Assembly (NCBI GenBank): GCA_019247495.1
Contig: JAFAOU010000103.1
Coordinates: 1 to 37,164, forward strand
Length of the DNA: 37,164 nt
Direction of reading: 5' to 3'
DNA from: Acidobacteriota bacterium
GTDB lineage: Bacteria > Acidobacteriota > Thermoanaerobaculia > Gp7-AA8
Made by a program: the position numbers and the translations under genes
Shown here: positions 1-10,854 of the stretch, in pieces
Numbering within the stretch: the first letter of the stretch is position 1
Layout of the letters: every line of letters begins with the position of its first letter
Notes under the pieces: generated by a model
Database searches by the model: none
What the model was told of the DNA's origin: nothing
The model's input: the letters and a program-made list of their open reading frames with translations, nothing else

Positions 1-57
1 CTCTACCAGCAACGTCTTTACATCGCTCGTTTCCGCGTTACGATTCTTCGGGGCCAT
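1..57 (-). CDS. 5' end of an unidentified protein gene (partial)
   Basis: An ATG on the minus strand at 57 opens a frame that stays open to the window edge (19 codons, beginning MAPKNRNAETSDVKTLLVE). A good Shine-Dalgarno sequence, AGGAGA on the minus strand at 70-65, lies 7 nt upstream of the ATG, so the start is well supported. Only the first 19 residues are visible. They are hydrophilic, with no signal peptide or recognisable motif, and I cannot assign a family. The gene is divergent from glgX. Confidence 0.55.
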   Translation of the reverse strand, partial: MAPKNRNAETSDVKTLLVE

Positions 58-233
58 CGAGTTCTCTCCTGTTCGTTCTGTTTAGCGACTTGAACTTTAC
101 AGAAGACTCCTTGGCCCTTTCCTTTTGCAGAACTTTCCGGACACTACCGTGTCGGGGCGTAGGTGCTCAGCCGCGGGTCGGGCGGTCAAGAGCGTGAAGG
201 TCCGGCGCTAACTCGCTTATTTGTGCTGAGCTG
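58..233. other. Intergenic region between the divergent partial gene and glgX
   Basis: No gene is seen here. The left end holds the ribosome binding site of the minus-strand gene (65-70). Two G-rich patches, at 150-159 (GTGTCGGGGC) and 175-187 (GGGTCGGGCGGTC), look like decayed copies of the GC heptad unit. They may be the worn left arm of the element whose right arm is at 234-273. No convincing -35/-10 pair could be fixed for glgX. Confidence 0.5.
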
Positions 234-272
234 GATCCGACACCCGACACCCGACCCCCGACACCCGATCCC

Positions 273-273
<1 letters not shown>
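234..273. repeat. GC heptad repeat, right arm only
   Basis: Five to six tandem CGACACC/CGACCCC heptads run right up to the glgX start codon. The unit is the same as the C-rich arm of the palindromes at 12144-12224, 26456-26570 and 35931-36009. A clean left arm is missing; only G-rich remnants at 150-187 could pair with it. It occupies the position where a ribosome binding site for glgX would be. Confidence 0.75.
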
Positions 274-2438
<2,165 letters not shown>

Positions 2439-2469
2439 CGAGAGGTATTTTCACCACGGGCGTTTTCCG

Positions 2470-2475
2470 TACAAT
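2470..2475 (+). promoter_or_regulatory. -10 box TACAAT, leaderless promoter of the thioesterase
   Basis: TACAAT ends 7 nt before the GTG at 2483, which puts the expected transcription start at the start codon itself. No Shine-Dalgarno is present. A weak TTTTCA at 2448-2453 could serve as the -35. Confidence 0.55.
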
Positions 2476-2482
2476 CCGCGCC

Positions 2483-2944
2483 GTGACTGAAAAAAGCATC
2501 CAGGAAACGTACGCGCCGCAGAACCGCTGCTTCGGATGTGGTCCGGCCAACGACAAAGGATTGCGCATCCGCAGCTTCCGCGAGGGCGACGACTTCATTT
2601 GCGATTGGACGCCGGAACCGCATCACGCCGCGTTCGACAACGTCCTGAACGGCGGCATCATCGGCGCGCTGCTCGACTGCCACAGCAACTGGGCGGCGAC
2701 GATCGTGCTGATGGAGCGCAACGGCAGTTCGACGCCGCCGTGTACCGTCACCTCCGATTTCCACGTTTTCCTGAAACGCCCCACGCCGATGGCGCCGCTG
2801 CGCATTCGCGCGCACGTCGTCGAAGCATCGGGCGATCGCGCCGTCGTCGAAGCATCGATCGAATCGAACGGAAAGATCACCGACACCTGCCGCGGCACGT
2901 TCGTGGCCGTGAAGGAAGGACACCCGGCGTACCATCGCTGGTGA
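2483..2944 (+). CDS. PaaI/YbgC-like hotdog-fold thioesterase
   Basis: A 153-aa single-domain hotdog protein, probably an acyl-CoA or aryl-CoA thioesterase in the cytoplasm; the substrate is unknown. An N-terminal CFGCGPAN motif (about residues 13-20) is typical of a PaaI-like subgroup. The hotdog helix motif is LNGGIIGALLDCHSNWAA (about 53-70), followed by the beta strands ending at GTFVAVKEGHPAY. The frame is open much further upstream inside glgX. I chose the GTG at 2483 because TACAAT lies 7 nt before it and the conserved domain starts just after it. The gene follows glgX by 44 nt with its own promoter. Confidence 0.82.
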   Translation: MTEKSIQETYAPQNRCFGCGPANDKGLRIRSFREGDDFICDWTPEPHHAAFDNVLNGGIIGALLDCHSNWAATIVLMERNGSSTPPCTVTSDFHVFLKRPTPMAPLRIRAHVVEASGDRAVVEASIESNGKITDTCRGTFVAVKEGHPAYHRW

Positions 2945-2949
2945 AAGCG

Positions 2950-3047
2950 AATGTTGAATGTTGAATGATCAATGTTGAATGTTGAATGACCAGGAGATAA
3001 GGCTCATTCAACATTGAACATTCAACACTCAACATTCAACATTCAGC
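2950..3047. repeat. AT heptad palindrome (GAATGTT family), copy 1
   Basis: About six GAATGTT-type heptads (2950-2991) face about six ATTCAAC-type heptads (3005-3046) across the loop CCAGGAGATAAGGC. The arms are complementary and could fold into a stem of about 40 bp. Variant units (GATCAAT, ACTCAAC) show decay. It is an AT-rich island in a GC-rich region and fills the whole gap between the thioesterase and the GH63 gene. A homologous copy with a related loop is at 27599-27690. Confidence 0.95.
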
Positions 3048-3048
3048 C

Positions 3049-5856
3049 TTGAGCGATCAACCTCCTGCACCGATCACCGCGGAGCGAGCCCGCCTCACGG
3101 GCCTTCCCCACGACATCGCCCGCTGGCGCAAGTGGGGGCCGTACCTCGCCGACCGCGCCTGGGGCACGGTGCGCGAGGACTACAGCGCGAACGGCGATGC
3201 CTGGTCGTACTTTCCGCACGACTTGGCGCGGTCGAAGGCGTTTCGATGGGGCGAGGACGGCATCGCCGGTTTCTGCGACCGTTATCAGATCCTCTGCTGG
3301 TCGCTCGCGCTCTGGAACGAGCAGGACGCGATCCTCAAGGAACGCTACTTCGGTCTCGTGCCGGGCGAAGCGAATCACGGTGAGGATGTGAAGGAATGCT
3401 ACTTCCATCTCGACGCGCTCCCGAGTCATGCGTATCAGCGGCTGCTCTACAAGTATCCGCAGCGCGCGTTTCCATACAGTCAACTAGTTGACGAAAACCG
3501 GCGGCGCGGCGGACACGATGCGGAGTTCGAGCTGATCGATACCGGCATCTTCGACGACAGCCGCTACTTCGACGTGGTCATCGAGATCGCGAAGGAGGAT
3601 GCCGACGCGCTCGTCTTCCGCATCACCGCACACAACCGCGGCCCCGAGCCCGCGCCGCTGCACCTCATCCCGCAGCTCTGGTTCCGGAACACCTGGAGCT
3701 GGGGCGGAGAACCGGTGCCGCCTCCGTCGATCCGGGCGATCGAAATCGACGGACATCCCGCGCTGCTCGCCGACGACACCAGCACTCCCCCACTGGCCGG
3801 CCTCCTCCACAACGCGCACCTCGGCGCGCACGTGCTGGAGTTTCCGGCCGGCACCGAGTTGCTCTTCACCGACAACGAAACGAACGCTGCGCGCGTCTGG
3901 GGCGCGCCATCGCGTAGTCAATTTGTGAAAGATGCGTTTCATCGCCGCATCGTCAATGGTGATCGCGACGCCGTGAATCCGGCAAACGTCGGGACGAAAG
4001 CGTGTGGCTGGCAGCGTGTCGAGATCGACGCCGGAGCTTCGTACAGCATGACCATGCGCCTCGCGCCGAGCGAACATCCGCGGAGCTCGGACGACGTCAT
4101 CGAAATTCGCCGTGCCGAAGCGGACGAGTTTTACGCGACGATCCATCCGAAGAAGGCCACGGTCGCAGAGCGCAACATCCAGCGCCAGGCGTTCGCGGGA
4201 TTGCTCTGGTCAAAACAGAGTTACCTGCTCGACGTGGACATCTGGCTCGATGGCGACGATCCGAAGTCGCCGCCGCCGCGGGAGCGCGAGCACGGACGCA
4301 ACGCGCGCTGGCGTCACCTCAACTCGATGCGCATCCTCTCGATGCCGGACAAATGGGAGTACCCCTGGTTCGCAGCCTGGGACCTGGCCTTCCACACCGT
4401 GGTCATGGCGCTCATCGATGCGCACTTCGCCAAGGAGCAGCTCTGGCTGATGCTGTTCGAGCAGTTCCAGCATCCGAACGGACAGATCCCCGCGTACGAA
4501 TGGGAGTTCTCCGATCTCAATCCGCCGGTGCATGCCTGGGCGGTCTGGCGCGTCTACAACATGGACCGCATCCGCAACGGCGCCGACCGGCCCTTCCTCG
4601 AGAAGTGCTTCCACAAGCTGATGCTGAATTTCACCTGGTGGGTGAACAAGGTCGACCGCGAAGGCAACAACGTTTTCGAGGGCGGCTTCCTCGGCCTCGA
4701 CAACATCGCCGTCTTCGACCGCAGCGATTCACTCCCCGGCGGCGCGTCGCTGGAACAGAGCGACGCCACCGGCTGGATGGGGATGTTCTCGCTGGTGATG
4801 ATGCGCATGGCGCTGGAACTGGCGCGCGAGAACGCCGCCTACGAAGGGCTGGCCACCAAGTTCTTCGAGCACTACGTCTACATCGGCGCGGCCATGAAGA
4901 TGATGCGCGGCGATCGCACGCTCTGGGACGAGACGGACGGCTTCTTCTACGACCTGCTGCGCTTCCCCGACGGTACGAATGTTCCGTTCCGCGTTCGCTC
5001 ACTGGTCGGCCTCATTCCGCTCTACGCGATCGAGCGCCTTGAACGGAAGTGGCTCGAACCGTTCGAGGTCTTCCGCGAGAACTTCGACTGGTTCATGAAG
5101 CACCGCGCCGACATCGTCGACTACTGCGTCACCACTGTTCACGACAACGGCGACACGACGCACGTGCTGGCAGTCGTCGATCAGAACCAGCTCCAGCATC
5201 TTCTGGCGCGCGTTGCGGATCCGGCCGAGTTTCTCTCCACATTCGGGCTGCGCAGCCTGAGCAAGGCGCATCAGCAGCAACCGTTCATCTTCGGCAACGC
5301 CTCGGTCGCCTACGAGCCGGCCGAAGCGTCAACAAAACTGAAGGGCGGCAACAGCAACTGGCGCGGTCCGGTCTGGTTCCCGACGACATTCCTGATGATT
5401 GAGACGCTGCGCAAACTGGAGAAGGCATACAGCGGCACGGTGCGTGTGGCGCTGCGCGATGGCGTCGATGTCCCCGAGCCATCCCACCACGACGCCACCT
5501 TCATCGACACGCGCGCCGACGAAGGCCTCGGCGCCGGAAGCACCCGCCGCCGCGGCATGACGCTGACGAATGTCCCCGTCCCTCCACCGGAAAACACGAC
5601 CACGCTCACCGGCCTCGCCGCCGATCTGGCCCGCCGCATGACCAACATCTTCCTCCCCGACGGCGACGGCTACCGCGCATCGAACGGCCCGCGCGGCAAA
5701 CGCCAGGCCGAGCTTTTCGCCCACGACCCGCACTGGAAGGACCTGATCTGGTTCTTTGAATACTTCAACGGCGACAGCGGCGAGGGCTTGGGCGCGTCGC
5801 ATCAAACCGGTTGGACGGCATTGGTAGCGAGCTTGATCGACGAGTGGAGCGGGTAA
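3049..5856 (+). CDS. GH63-type glucosidase (MGH1-like)
   Basis: A 935-aa protein of the GH63-related bacterial glucosidase group, probably acting on alpha-glucosides; the exact substrate is unknown and no signal peptide is seen. The hallmark N-terminal block is [18 protein letters not shown] (about 29-46), followed by [17 protein letters not shown]. The (alpha/alpha)6 catalytic part carries [20 protein letters not shown] (about 444-463) and [20 protein letters not shown], both diagnostic of the group. The C-terminus ends with [19 protein letters not shown]. The TTG at 3049 directly follows the AT heptad palindrome, and no ATG or GTG lies between it and the conserved N-terminal block. There is no Shine-Dalgarno. 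It probably works with GlgX in glucan breakdown, inferred from proximity. Confidence 0.88.
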   Translation: MSDQPPAPITAERARLTGLPHDIARWRKWGPYLADRAWGTVREDYSANGDAWSYFPHDLARSKAFRWGEDGIAGFCDRYQILCWSLALWNEQDAILKERYFGLVPGEANHGEDVKECYFHLDALPSHAYQRLLYKYPQRAFPYSQLVDENRRRGGHDAEFELIDTGIFDDSRYFDVVIEIAKEDADALVFRITAHNRGPEPAPLHLIPQLWFRNTWSWGGEPVPPPSIRAIEIDGHPALLADDTSTPPLAGLLHNAHLGAHVLEFPAGTELLFTDNETNAARVWGAPSRSQFVKDAFHRRIVNGDRDAVNPANVGTKACGWQRVEIDAGASYSMTMRLAPSEHPRSSDDVIEIRRAEADEFYATIHPKKATVAERNIQRQAFAGLLWSKQSYLLDVDIWLDGDDPKSPPPREREHGRNARWRHLNSMRILSMPDKWEYPWFAAWDLAFHTVVMALIDAHFAKEQLWLMLFEQFQHPNGQIPAYEWEFSDLNPPVHAWAVWRVYNMDRIRNGADRPFLEKCFHKLMLNFTWWVNKVDREGNNVFEGGFLGLDNIAVFDRSDSLPGGASLEQSDATGWMGMFSLVMMRMALELARENAAYEGLATKFFEHYVYIGAAMKMMRGDRTLWDETDGFFYDLLRFPDGTNVPFRVRSLVGLIPLYAIERLERKWLEPFEVFRENFDWFMKHRADIVDYCVTTVHDNGDTTHVLAVVDQNQLQHLLARVADPAEFLSTFGLRSLSKAHQQQPFIFGNASVAYEPAEASTKLKGGNSNWRGPVWFPTTFLMIETLRKLEKAYSGTVRVALRDGVDVPEPSHHDATFIDTRADEGLGAGSTRRRGMTLTNVPVPPPENTTTLTGLAADLARRMTNIFLPDGDGYRASNGPRGKRQAELFAHDPHWKDLIWFFEYFNGDSGEGLGASHQTGWTALVASLIDEWSG

Positions 5857-5870
5857 TTCGCCGAAAATCT

Positions 5871-5937
5871 TTGAACCACAAAGACACAAAGGACACAGAG
5901 AGAATCTCTTCGTGTCCTTTGTGTCTTTGTGGTGAAA
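5871..5937. repeat. CACAAAGA octad hairpin
   Basis: A perfect 22-bp inverted repeat (5875-5896 with 5912-5933) built from 8-nt units CACAAAGA/CACAAAGG. The centre AGAGAGAATCTCT can extend the stem almost to the loop. It lies 14 nt after the GH63 stop. It could stop transcription, but no T-run follows, so I class it as a repeat element rather than a terminator. Confidence 0.92.
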
Positions 5938-5958
5938 TCGGTCCCCCGCCTACCCTGC

Positions 5959-5964
5959 TACAAT
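5959..5964 (+). promoter_or_regulatory. -10 box TACAAT upstream of the GAPDH gene
   Basis: TACAAT followed by CCGCGCGC, the same context as other -10 boxes in the window. The ATG at 5992 is 27 nt further on, giving a short leader of about 20 nt with a weak GGGGA ribosome binding site. Confidence 0.5.
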
Positions 5965-5991
5965 CCGCGCGCTTTTTTCGGGGACTTCGGA

Positions 5992-7050
5992 ATGTCGAAT
6001 AAGAACATCGTTCATGTCGTCGGGACCGGCACGATTGGCGAGCCGCTGATCGGGCTGTTTACTGATTTCAAGGAAAAGTGGGGCATCGACGAGGTCACGT
6101 TCCACAAACGCACGCCGAAGTCGGACGACAAGGCCATGGTCGAGCATCTGATCAACCATGGCGGCCGGCTGGTCGTCGACGAGGATGCGCGCGACGAGTT
6201 CACGCGTCTGGGACATCGCGTCTCGTTCACGACGGAGGAGGCGCTGGAGCGGGCGACGGTAGTGGTGGATTGCACGCCGGCCGGTCTCGACAACAAAGCG
6301 AAGTACTACGACAGCTGCAAAGGGCCGAAAGGGTTTCTGGCGCAGGGGTCGGAGTTCGGATTCGGCAAGCCGTACGCGCGCGGCATCAACGAAGAGGTGC
6401 AGTCTCCCGACGAGCGTTTCGTGCAGATCGTCTCGTGCAACACGCACAACATCTCCGTGCTGCTCAAGACCATCGCCACGCGCGGCGGCAAGATCGACCT
6501 CGAAGCCGGCCGCTTCGTCTGCATGCGACGCGCGAACGACGTCTCCGATTCGAAAGGCTTCATCGCCGCGCCCGAAGCGGGCAAGCACGACGATCCGGTG
6601 TTCGGCACCCATCACGCCCGCGACGCCCATCATCTCTTCCAGACCCTCGGCGAGAAGCTGAACCTTTTCTCGTCGGCCATCAAGATCAATACGCAGTACA
6701 TGCACACGCTCTGGTTCGATCTCGATCTCAAGCACGACACGACGCTGGAGCAGGTCAAATCGCTGCTGCGCGCGAATCCGCGCGTGGCGTGCACCAACAA
6801 GCGTTCGGTGAACCAGATCTTCTCGTTCGGACGCGACCACGGCTACTTCGGCCGCATCCTCAATCAGACCGTCATGCCACTCTCGACGCTGACCGTGCCC
6901 AATCCACGCAAAGTGGTCGGCTTCTGCTACACGCCGCAGGACGGCAATTCGCTGCTGTCGTCGATCGCCGCGACTCTGCGATTGCTCGACGTCACGAAAC
7001 TCGAAGACAACCTCGACGTGCTTCGGCCCTACATCTTCCGCGAGATCTGA
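5992..7050 (+). CDS. Type II (archaeal-type) glyceraldehyde-3-phosphate dehydrogenase homologue
   Basis: A 352-aa protein resembling archaeal type II GAPDH rather than bacterial GapA. Family blocks visible: the N-terminal Rossmann motif VVGTGTIGEPLI, VVDCTPAGLDNKAKYY (archaeal proteins have D-TP-GVG-KY), the active-site stretch VSCNTHNISVLLKTI with C149, a MRRAND block matching the archaeal VRRAAD, HHARDAHH supplying a candidate catalytic His, and YMHTLWFDLDLK. GAPDH interconverts glyceraldehyde-3-phosphate and 1,3-bisphosphoglycerate with NAD(P). The active-site loop is SCNTHN, not the archaeal SCNTT, so substrate and cofactor should not be assumed. The ATG at 5992 fits the Rossmann start; an upstream in-frame ATG at 5929 would add residues encoded by the repeat and promoter region. 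Confidence 0.8.
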   Translation: MSNKNIVHVVGTGTIGEPLIGLFTDFKEKWGIDEVTFHKRTPKSDDKAMVEHLINHGGRLVVDEDARDEFTRLGHRVSFTTEEALERATVVVDCTPAGLDNKAKYYDSCKGPKGFLAQGSEFGFGKPYARGINEEVQSPDERFVQIVSCNTHNISVLLKTIATRGGKIDLEAGRFVCMRRANDVSDSKGFIAAPEAGKHDDPVFGTHHARDAHHLFQTLGEKLNLFSSAIKINTQYMHTLWFDLDLKHDTTLEQVKSLLRANPRVACTNKRSVNQIFSFGRDHGYFGRILNQTVMPLSTLTVPNPRKVVGFCYTPQDGNSLLSSIAATLRLLDVTKLEDNLDVLRPYIFREI

Positions 7051-7060
7051 CGATTTGAGC

Positions 7061-7066
7061 TAGAGT
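7061..7066 (+). promoter_or_regulatory. -10-like TAGAGT, possible leaderless promoter of accD
   Basis: TAGAGT fits TANNNT and ends 8 nt before the accD ATG at 7075, with no Shine-Dalgarno between them. Confidence 0.4.
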
Positions 7067-7074
7067 CCCCGGCC

Positions 7075-7934
<860 letters not shown>

Positions 7935-7938
<4 letters not shown>

Positions 7939-9140
7939 CGCCCGAGCCGCTGCTCTGGCTCGACGGACTCCAAGGTTCGGGAATCCGGCCCGGCCTCTCG
8001 CGCATGCGCGCGCTGCTGCGCGAACTCGGCAATCCGGAGCGCGCCTGTCCTTCGATCATCGTAGCGGGGACAAACGGAAAGGGTTCGACGTCATCGACGC
8101 TCGCCTCGATTCTGAACGCCTCGGGATACCGCACGGGCCTCTACACGTCGCCGCATCTTGTCGAGTTGCGCGAGCGCTGGATGATCGCCGGGACGATGAT
8201 CTCGACCGAGGCGCTCGTATCCGCGATCGAACAACTTCGCGCTGCCGCCGGTCGCGCGGGCATCGTGCCGACGTATTTCGAAGCTCTGACTCTCATTGCC
8301 TTCATCGCGTTCGTCGGCTGCGACGTGATGGTGCTCGAAGTCGGAATGGGAGGCCGGCTCGATGCGACGAATGTCGTCCGCCCGCTCGCGGCGCTCATCA
8401 CGCCGATCGGAATGGATCACACCGAGTATCTCGGCACGACCATCCGCCAGATCGCGGGCGAGAAAGCAGGCGTGATCCATCGCGGTGCGATCGTTCTGAC
8501 CTCGAACGACGATCCGCGCGTCCTCGGCGTCCTCCGCCATCGCGCGGCGATGTTCGGCAACCCGTTCCACGTCGTGACGTCGACGCATCCGACGCCGCTC
8601 GCCGGCGATTTCCAGCAACGGAACGCGGGGCTGGCTGTTCGCGCGGCGGAGGAGTTGCGGTCGCTGCTGCCGCAAATCACAGCTGAGTCGATCGAACGTG
8701 GCGTGGCAACGACGCAGTGGCGCGGACGGTTGGAGCGGATCGAGCGCGATGGAAAGCAGATCTGGATCGACGGAGGGCACAACGCGCATGCGATCGCGGC
8801 GATCGTTCCATTCATCACCGAGCATGTTCCCGCTCCCCGCCTGCTCGTGTTCGGGATCATGAGCGACAAGAACATTGCCGAGGTGACGTCGGCGCTGTTT
8901 CCGCTGTTCGACGCGATCATCGCTACGGAGCCGTACCCGCCGCGGTCGGAAGCGGCAGCGCGATTGGTTTCACTTGCGCCGGATCGCGCGATGGCGGAAG
9001 CGGATCCGCGGCTCGCGATTGAGCGGGCCTTGGCGTCCGGCTACAAGTCCGTTGTCATTGCGGGATCGCTATATCTGGCTGGGGCGGCGATTGAGTTTTT
9101 TTCACGCGGAGACGCGGAGACGCGGAGAGAAGAAGAGTGA
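7935..9140 (+). CDS. folC: Bifunctional folylpolyglutamate synthase / dihydrofolate synthase
   Basis: 401 aa. Adds glutamate to dihydropteroate and to folates using ATP. The Mur-ligase-type P-loop GTNGKGST is at residues 45-52. EVGMGGRLDATN and the ITPIGMDHTEYLG block follow, and the C-terminal domain carries WIDGGHNAHA, all typical of FolC. The GTG at 7935 overlaps the accD stop by 4 nt. The last residues, SRGDAETRREEE, do not belong to the family. They are the translation of a CGCGGAGA octad repeat (9102-9139) into which the reading frame runs. The 3' end overlaps the convergent YfhO-like gene by 86 bp. Confidence 0.95.
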
Positions 9141-10824
9141 GGGTTGAGAGAATCCAGGCGATGCCGATCAGCATGTGACGGCGGCCGAACGTTAGCGTCA
9201 CCGTGCCCGTCGTTGGAACGATTACGCCGAGGCGGTCGAGGTCGATCGGCGTGGTGTTGAGATCGTGGCCGGCCATGGTCGCGGACCACGCTCCGAAGTA
9301 GGACTGATCGACGGCCAGGAGCGCGGGAGCCGAGGTCGCGACGTCGATCGAGATGGTCTGGCCTTCGCGTACGACGCGCGCAACTCGGGCGCCGGGAGCC
9401 GAGGTGAATGGCTGAGGAGCGACGGCGGGTGCGCCGGCTTCGATCATGTTGACGGCGTCGGGGATCGTCGGCGCGGGATACGCGATGGGAACGATTGACG
9501 GACGCGCGGTAGCGATGCGCAGCCAGTTCACGTTGTGCGTCGCCGCGAAACGTTCGGAGGCGATGCGGCTGAGGAGCGAGTGCATGCCGTCGCCGGAGCG
9601 GTTCAGGACGTATTCGAGTCCAGCCGTGGCGCCGAAGAGCGGTTCGAGACGACGGACGCGCTCGCGGTAGTTGTCGCGATCGATGTTTTGTCCGCCGCCG
9701 ATGCTTGAACCGAACACGCGGCGCGCCGGCTGCGGCGTCACGCGATACGGGGCGAACCAATCGATCGGAATCGTGAAGAGGCACCAGATCAGCAGTGGGG
9801 CGAAGGTGACGATCGTCCAGATGCGCGGTGTCTTCGATTCGCGTAAATACTCCGCGGCAAGGACCACCAACGCGGCGCACATGACGATGGCGAATTTTTC
9901 TGGGAAGCGGCCGATGCGCAGGGTGCTTGCCGACTCGACGGCCATTCGCACGATCGGATTGAATGCTCCGAGGGCGAAGAAGAGCATCGTAGCGGCGATG
10001 ACGGTGTAGCGCGAGCGGCGAAGGATTGCCGGGATCACGATGATTCCGAGGATGAGCGATGGGAAAAGATGCGGGGCGTCGATTCGCACGACCGGGCCGA
10101 GGATTAACTCGAGGATTCGCCATGGGTCGAAGGATGCGTTGAGAACTGTTTGTGCTGAGTAGCCGTGGGCGCGTTCGACTTCTTTGGCGATCTCGGAGTA
10201 GGCGATGAGTTGTGGAGAGGCGATAGCCAGGGCGGTGGCGATCGCTACGGGGAACGGTTTCACGCGGAGATGGGGAGGGGCGGAGAGAATCAGGACTGCG
10301 ATGGAGGTCGCCACGATGACCACCGGCTCTCCAGCCAGTGCGAGAAGGCCGAAGGCCACACCTAGTTGCACTGCGTTGCGGCGCTCGGCGCCGAGGAGTG
10401 CTAGCGGGATCAGGGCGATCGCGGTGATGAGGTTGTAGAACGAGAGCGCCGACATCGCCACGCCCGACAGCACCCACATCCACGCGCCGAATCGGGAACG
10501 CGTGAGTGATCGCATGGCTAACCAGCCGAGGATCAGGTGGAGCAGGAAGTGGAGATTGAACGCTACGTGCGCCGGCAGGACGAGATAGAGAACGTTGTCG
10601 GGATAGAACGTCAGCGTGTTCGGGTTGCCGGCCAGCGGCTGACCGCCGCCGTCGGCGAAGTTCCACCAGGGGATTTCGCCGGCTCGAAATGCGGCGGCGG
10701 AGAGCACTTTGATCGGGTAGTGCGTCGAGAAGTTGTCGCGGAAAAAGAAGAAGCCGAAGGTAGCGATGAGTGTGAGTAACGCAGCGCCGAGGAGCAGGAA
10801 AAAGTGCCGCGTACGCCGAGTCAT
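9055..10824 (-). CDS. YfhO-like polytopic membrane protein
   Basis: 589 aa with an N-terminal signal-anchor (HFFLLLGAALLTLIATFGFF) and about ten further hydrophobic segments, then a soluble C-terminal part and one last membrane helix near 555-570. The first extracytoplasmic loop GEIPWWNFADGGGQPLAGNP matches the GEFPYWNRYFSAGQPIAANP loop of the protein at 15647, so the two are paralogues. YfhO-family proteins are thought to act in envelope glycosylation; no substrate is implied. The frame is open far upstream through glyA, but the hydrophobic N-terminus fixes the ATG at 10824. The C-terminus SASPRLRVKKTQ is encoded by an octad repeat, and a degenerate octad encodes SAPPHLRVK in an inner loop. 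Confidence 0.8.
   Translation of the reverse strand: MTRRTRHFFLLLGAALLTLIATFGFFFFRDNFSTHYPIKVLSAAAFRAGEIPWWNFADGGGQPLAGNPNTLTFYPDNVLYLVLPAHVAFNLHFLLHLILGWLAMRSLTRSRFGAWMWVLSGVAMSALSFYNLITAIALIPLALLGAERRNAVQLGVAFGLLALAGEPVVIVATSIAVLILSAPPHLRVKPFPVAIATALAIASPQLIAYSEIAKEVERAHGYSAQTVLNASFDPWRILELILGPVVRIDAPHLFPSLILGIIVIPAILRRSRYTVIAATMLFFALGAFNPIVRMAVESASTLRIGRFPEKFAIVMCAALVVLAAEYLRESKTPRIWTIVTFAPLLIWCLFTIPIDWFAPYRVTPQPARRVFGSSIGGGQNIDRDNYRERVRRLEPLFGATAGLEYVLNRSGDGMHSLLSRIASERFAATHNVNWLRIATARPSIVPIAYPAPTIPDAVNMIEAGAPAVAPQPFTSAPGARVARVVREGQTISIDVATSAPALLAVDQSYFGAWSATMAGHDLNTTPIDLDRLGVIVPTTGTVTLTFGRRHMLIGIAWILSTLTLLLSASPRLRVKKTQSPPQPDIAIPQ
9102..9139. repeat. CGCGGAGA octad repeat inside two overlapping gene ends
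   Basis: TTTCACGCGGAGACGCGGAG and continuing: three CGCGGAGA units with a degraded tail. It is read as RGDAETRREEE by folC on the plus strand and as SASPRLRV by the convergent membrane protein gene. Related copies are at 30661-30690 and, degenerate, at 10258-10290. Confidence 0.85.
10258..10290. repeat. Degenerate octad repeat within a coding region
   Basis: TTTCACGCGGAGATGGGGAG and the bases after it keep an 8-nt rhythm (CACGCGGA, GATGGGGA, GGGCGGA). On the minus strand it reads LSAPPHLRVK, nearly the same peptide as LSASPRLRVK at the end of the same protein. It falls in a loop between two membrane segments. Confidence 0.55.
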
Positions 10825-10833
10825 CGCCCTGCG

Positions 10834-10848
10834 ATTATCGGGTAAGAT
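10834..10848. promoter_or_regulatory. Back-to-back -10 boxes between the YfhO-like gene and glyA
   Basis: TAAGAT (10843-10848, plus) ends 6 nt before the glyA ATG at 10855. GATAAT on the minus strand (10839-10834) ends 9 nt before the minus-strand ATG at 10824. Only 30 bp separate the two start codons and no Shine-Dalgarno is seen on either side, so both transcripts are probably leaderless and each -35 would fall in the other gene. Confidence 0.5.
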
Positions 10849-10854
10849 CGCGCG

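Noticed and set aside
2950..3047. CRISPR array or short tandem repeat array
   Set aside because: Units are 7 nt without spacers and are arranged as two inverted arms, so it is neither a CRISPR array nor a simple one-way satellite.
5875..5933. Rho-independent terminator after the GH63 gene
   Set aside because: The stem is long and perfect but has no T-run and is built of octads, so it fits a repeat element better, although it may affect transcript ends.
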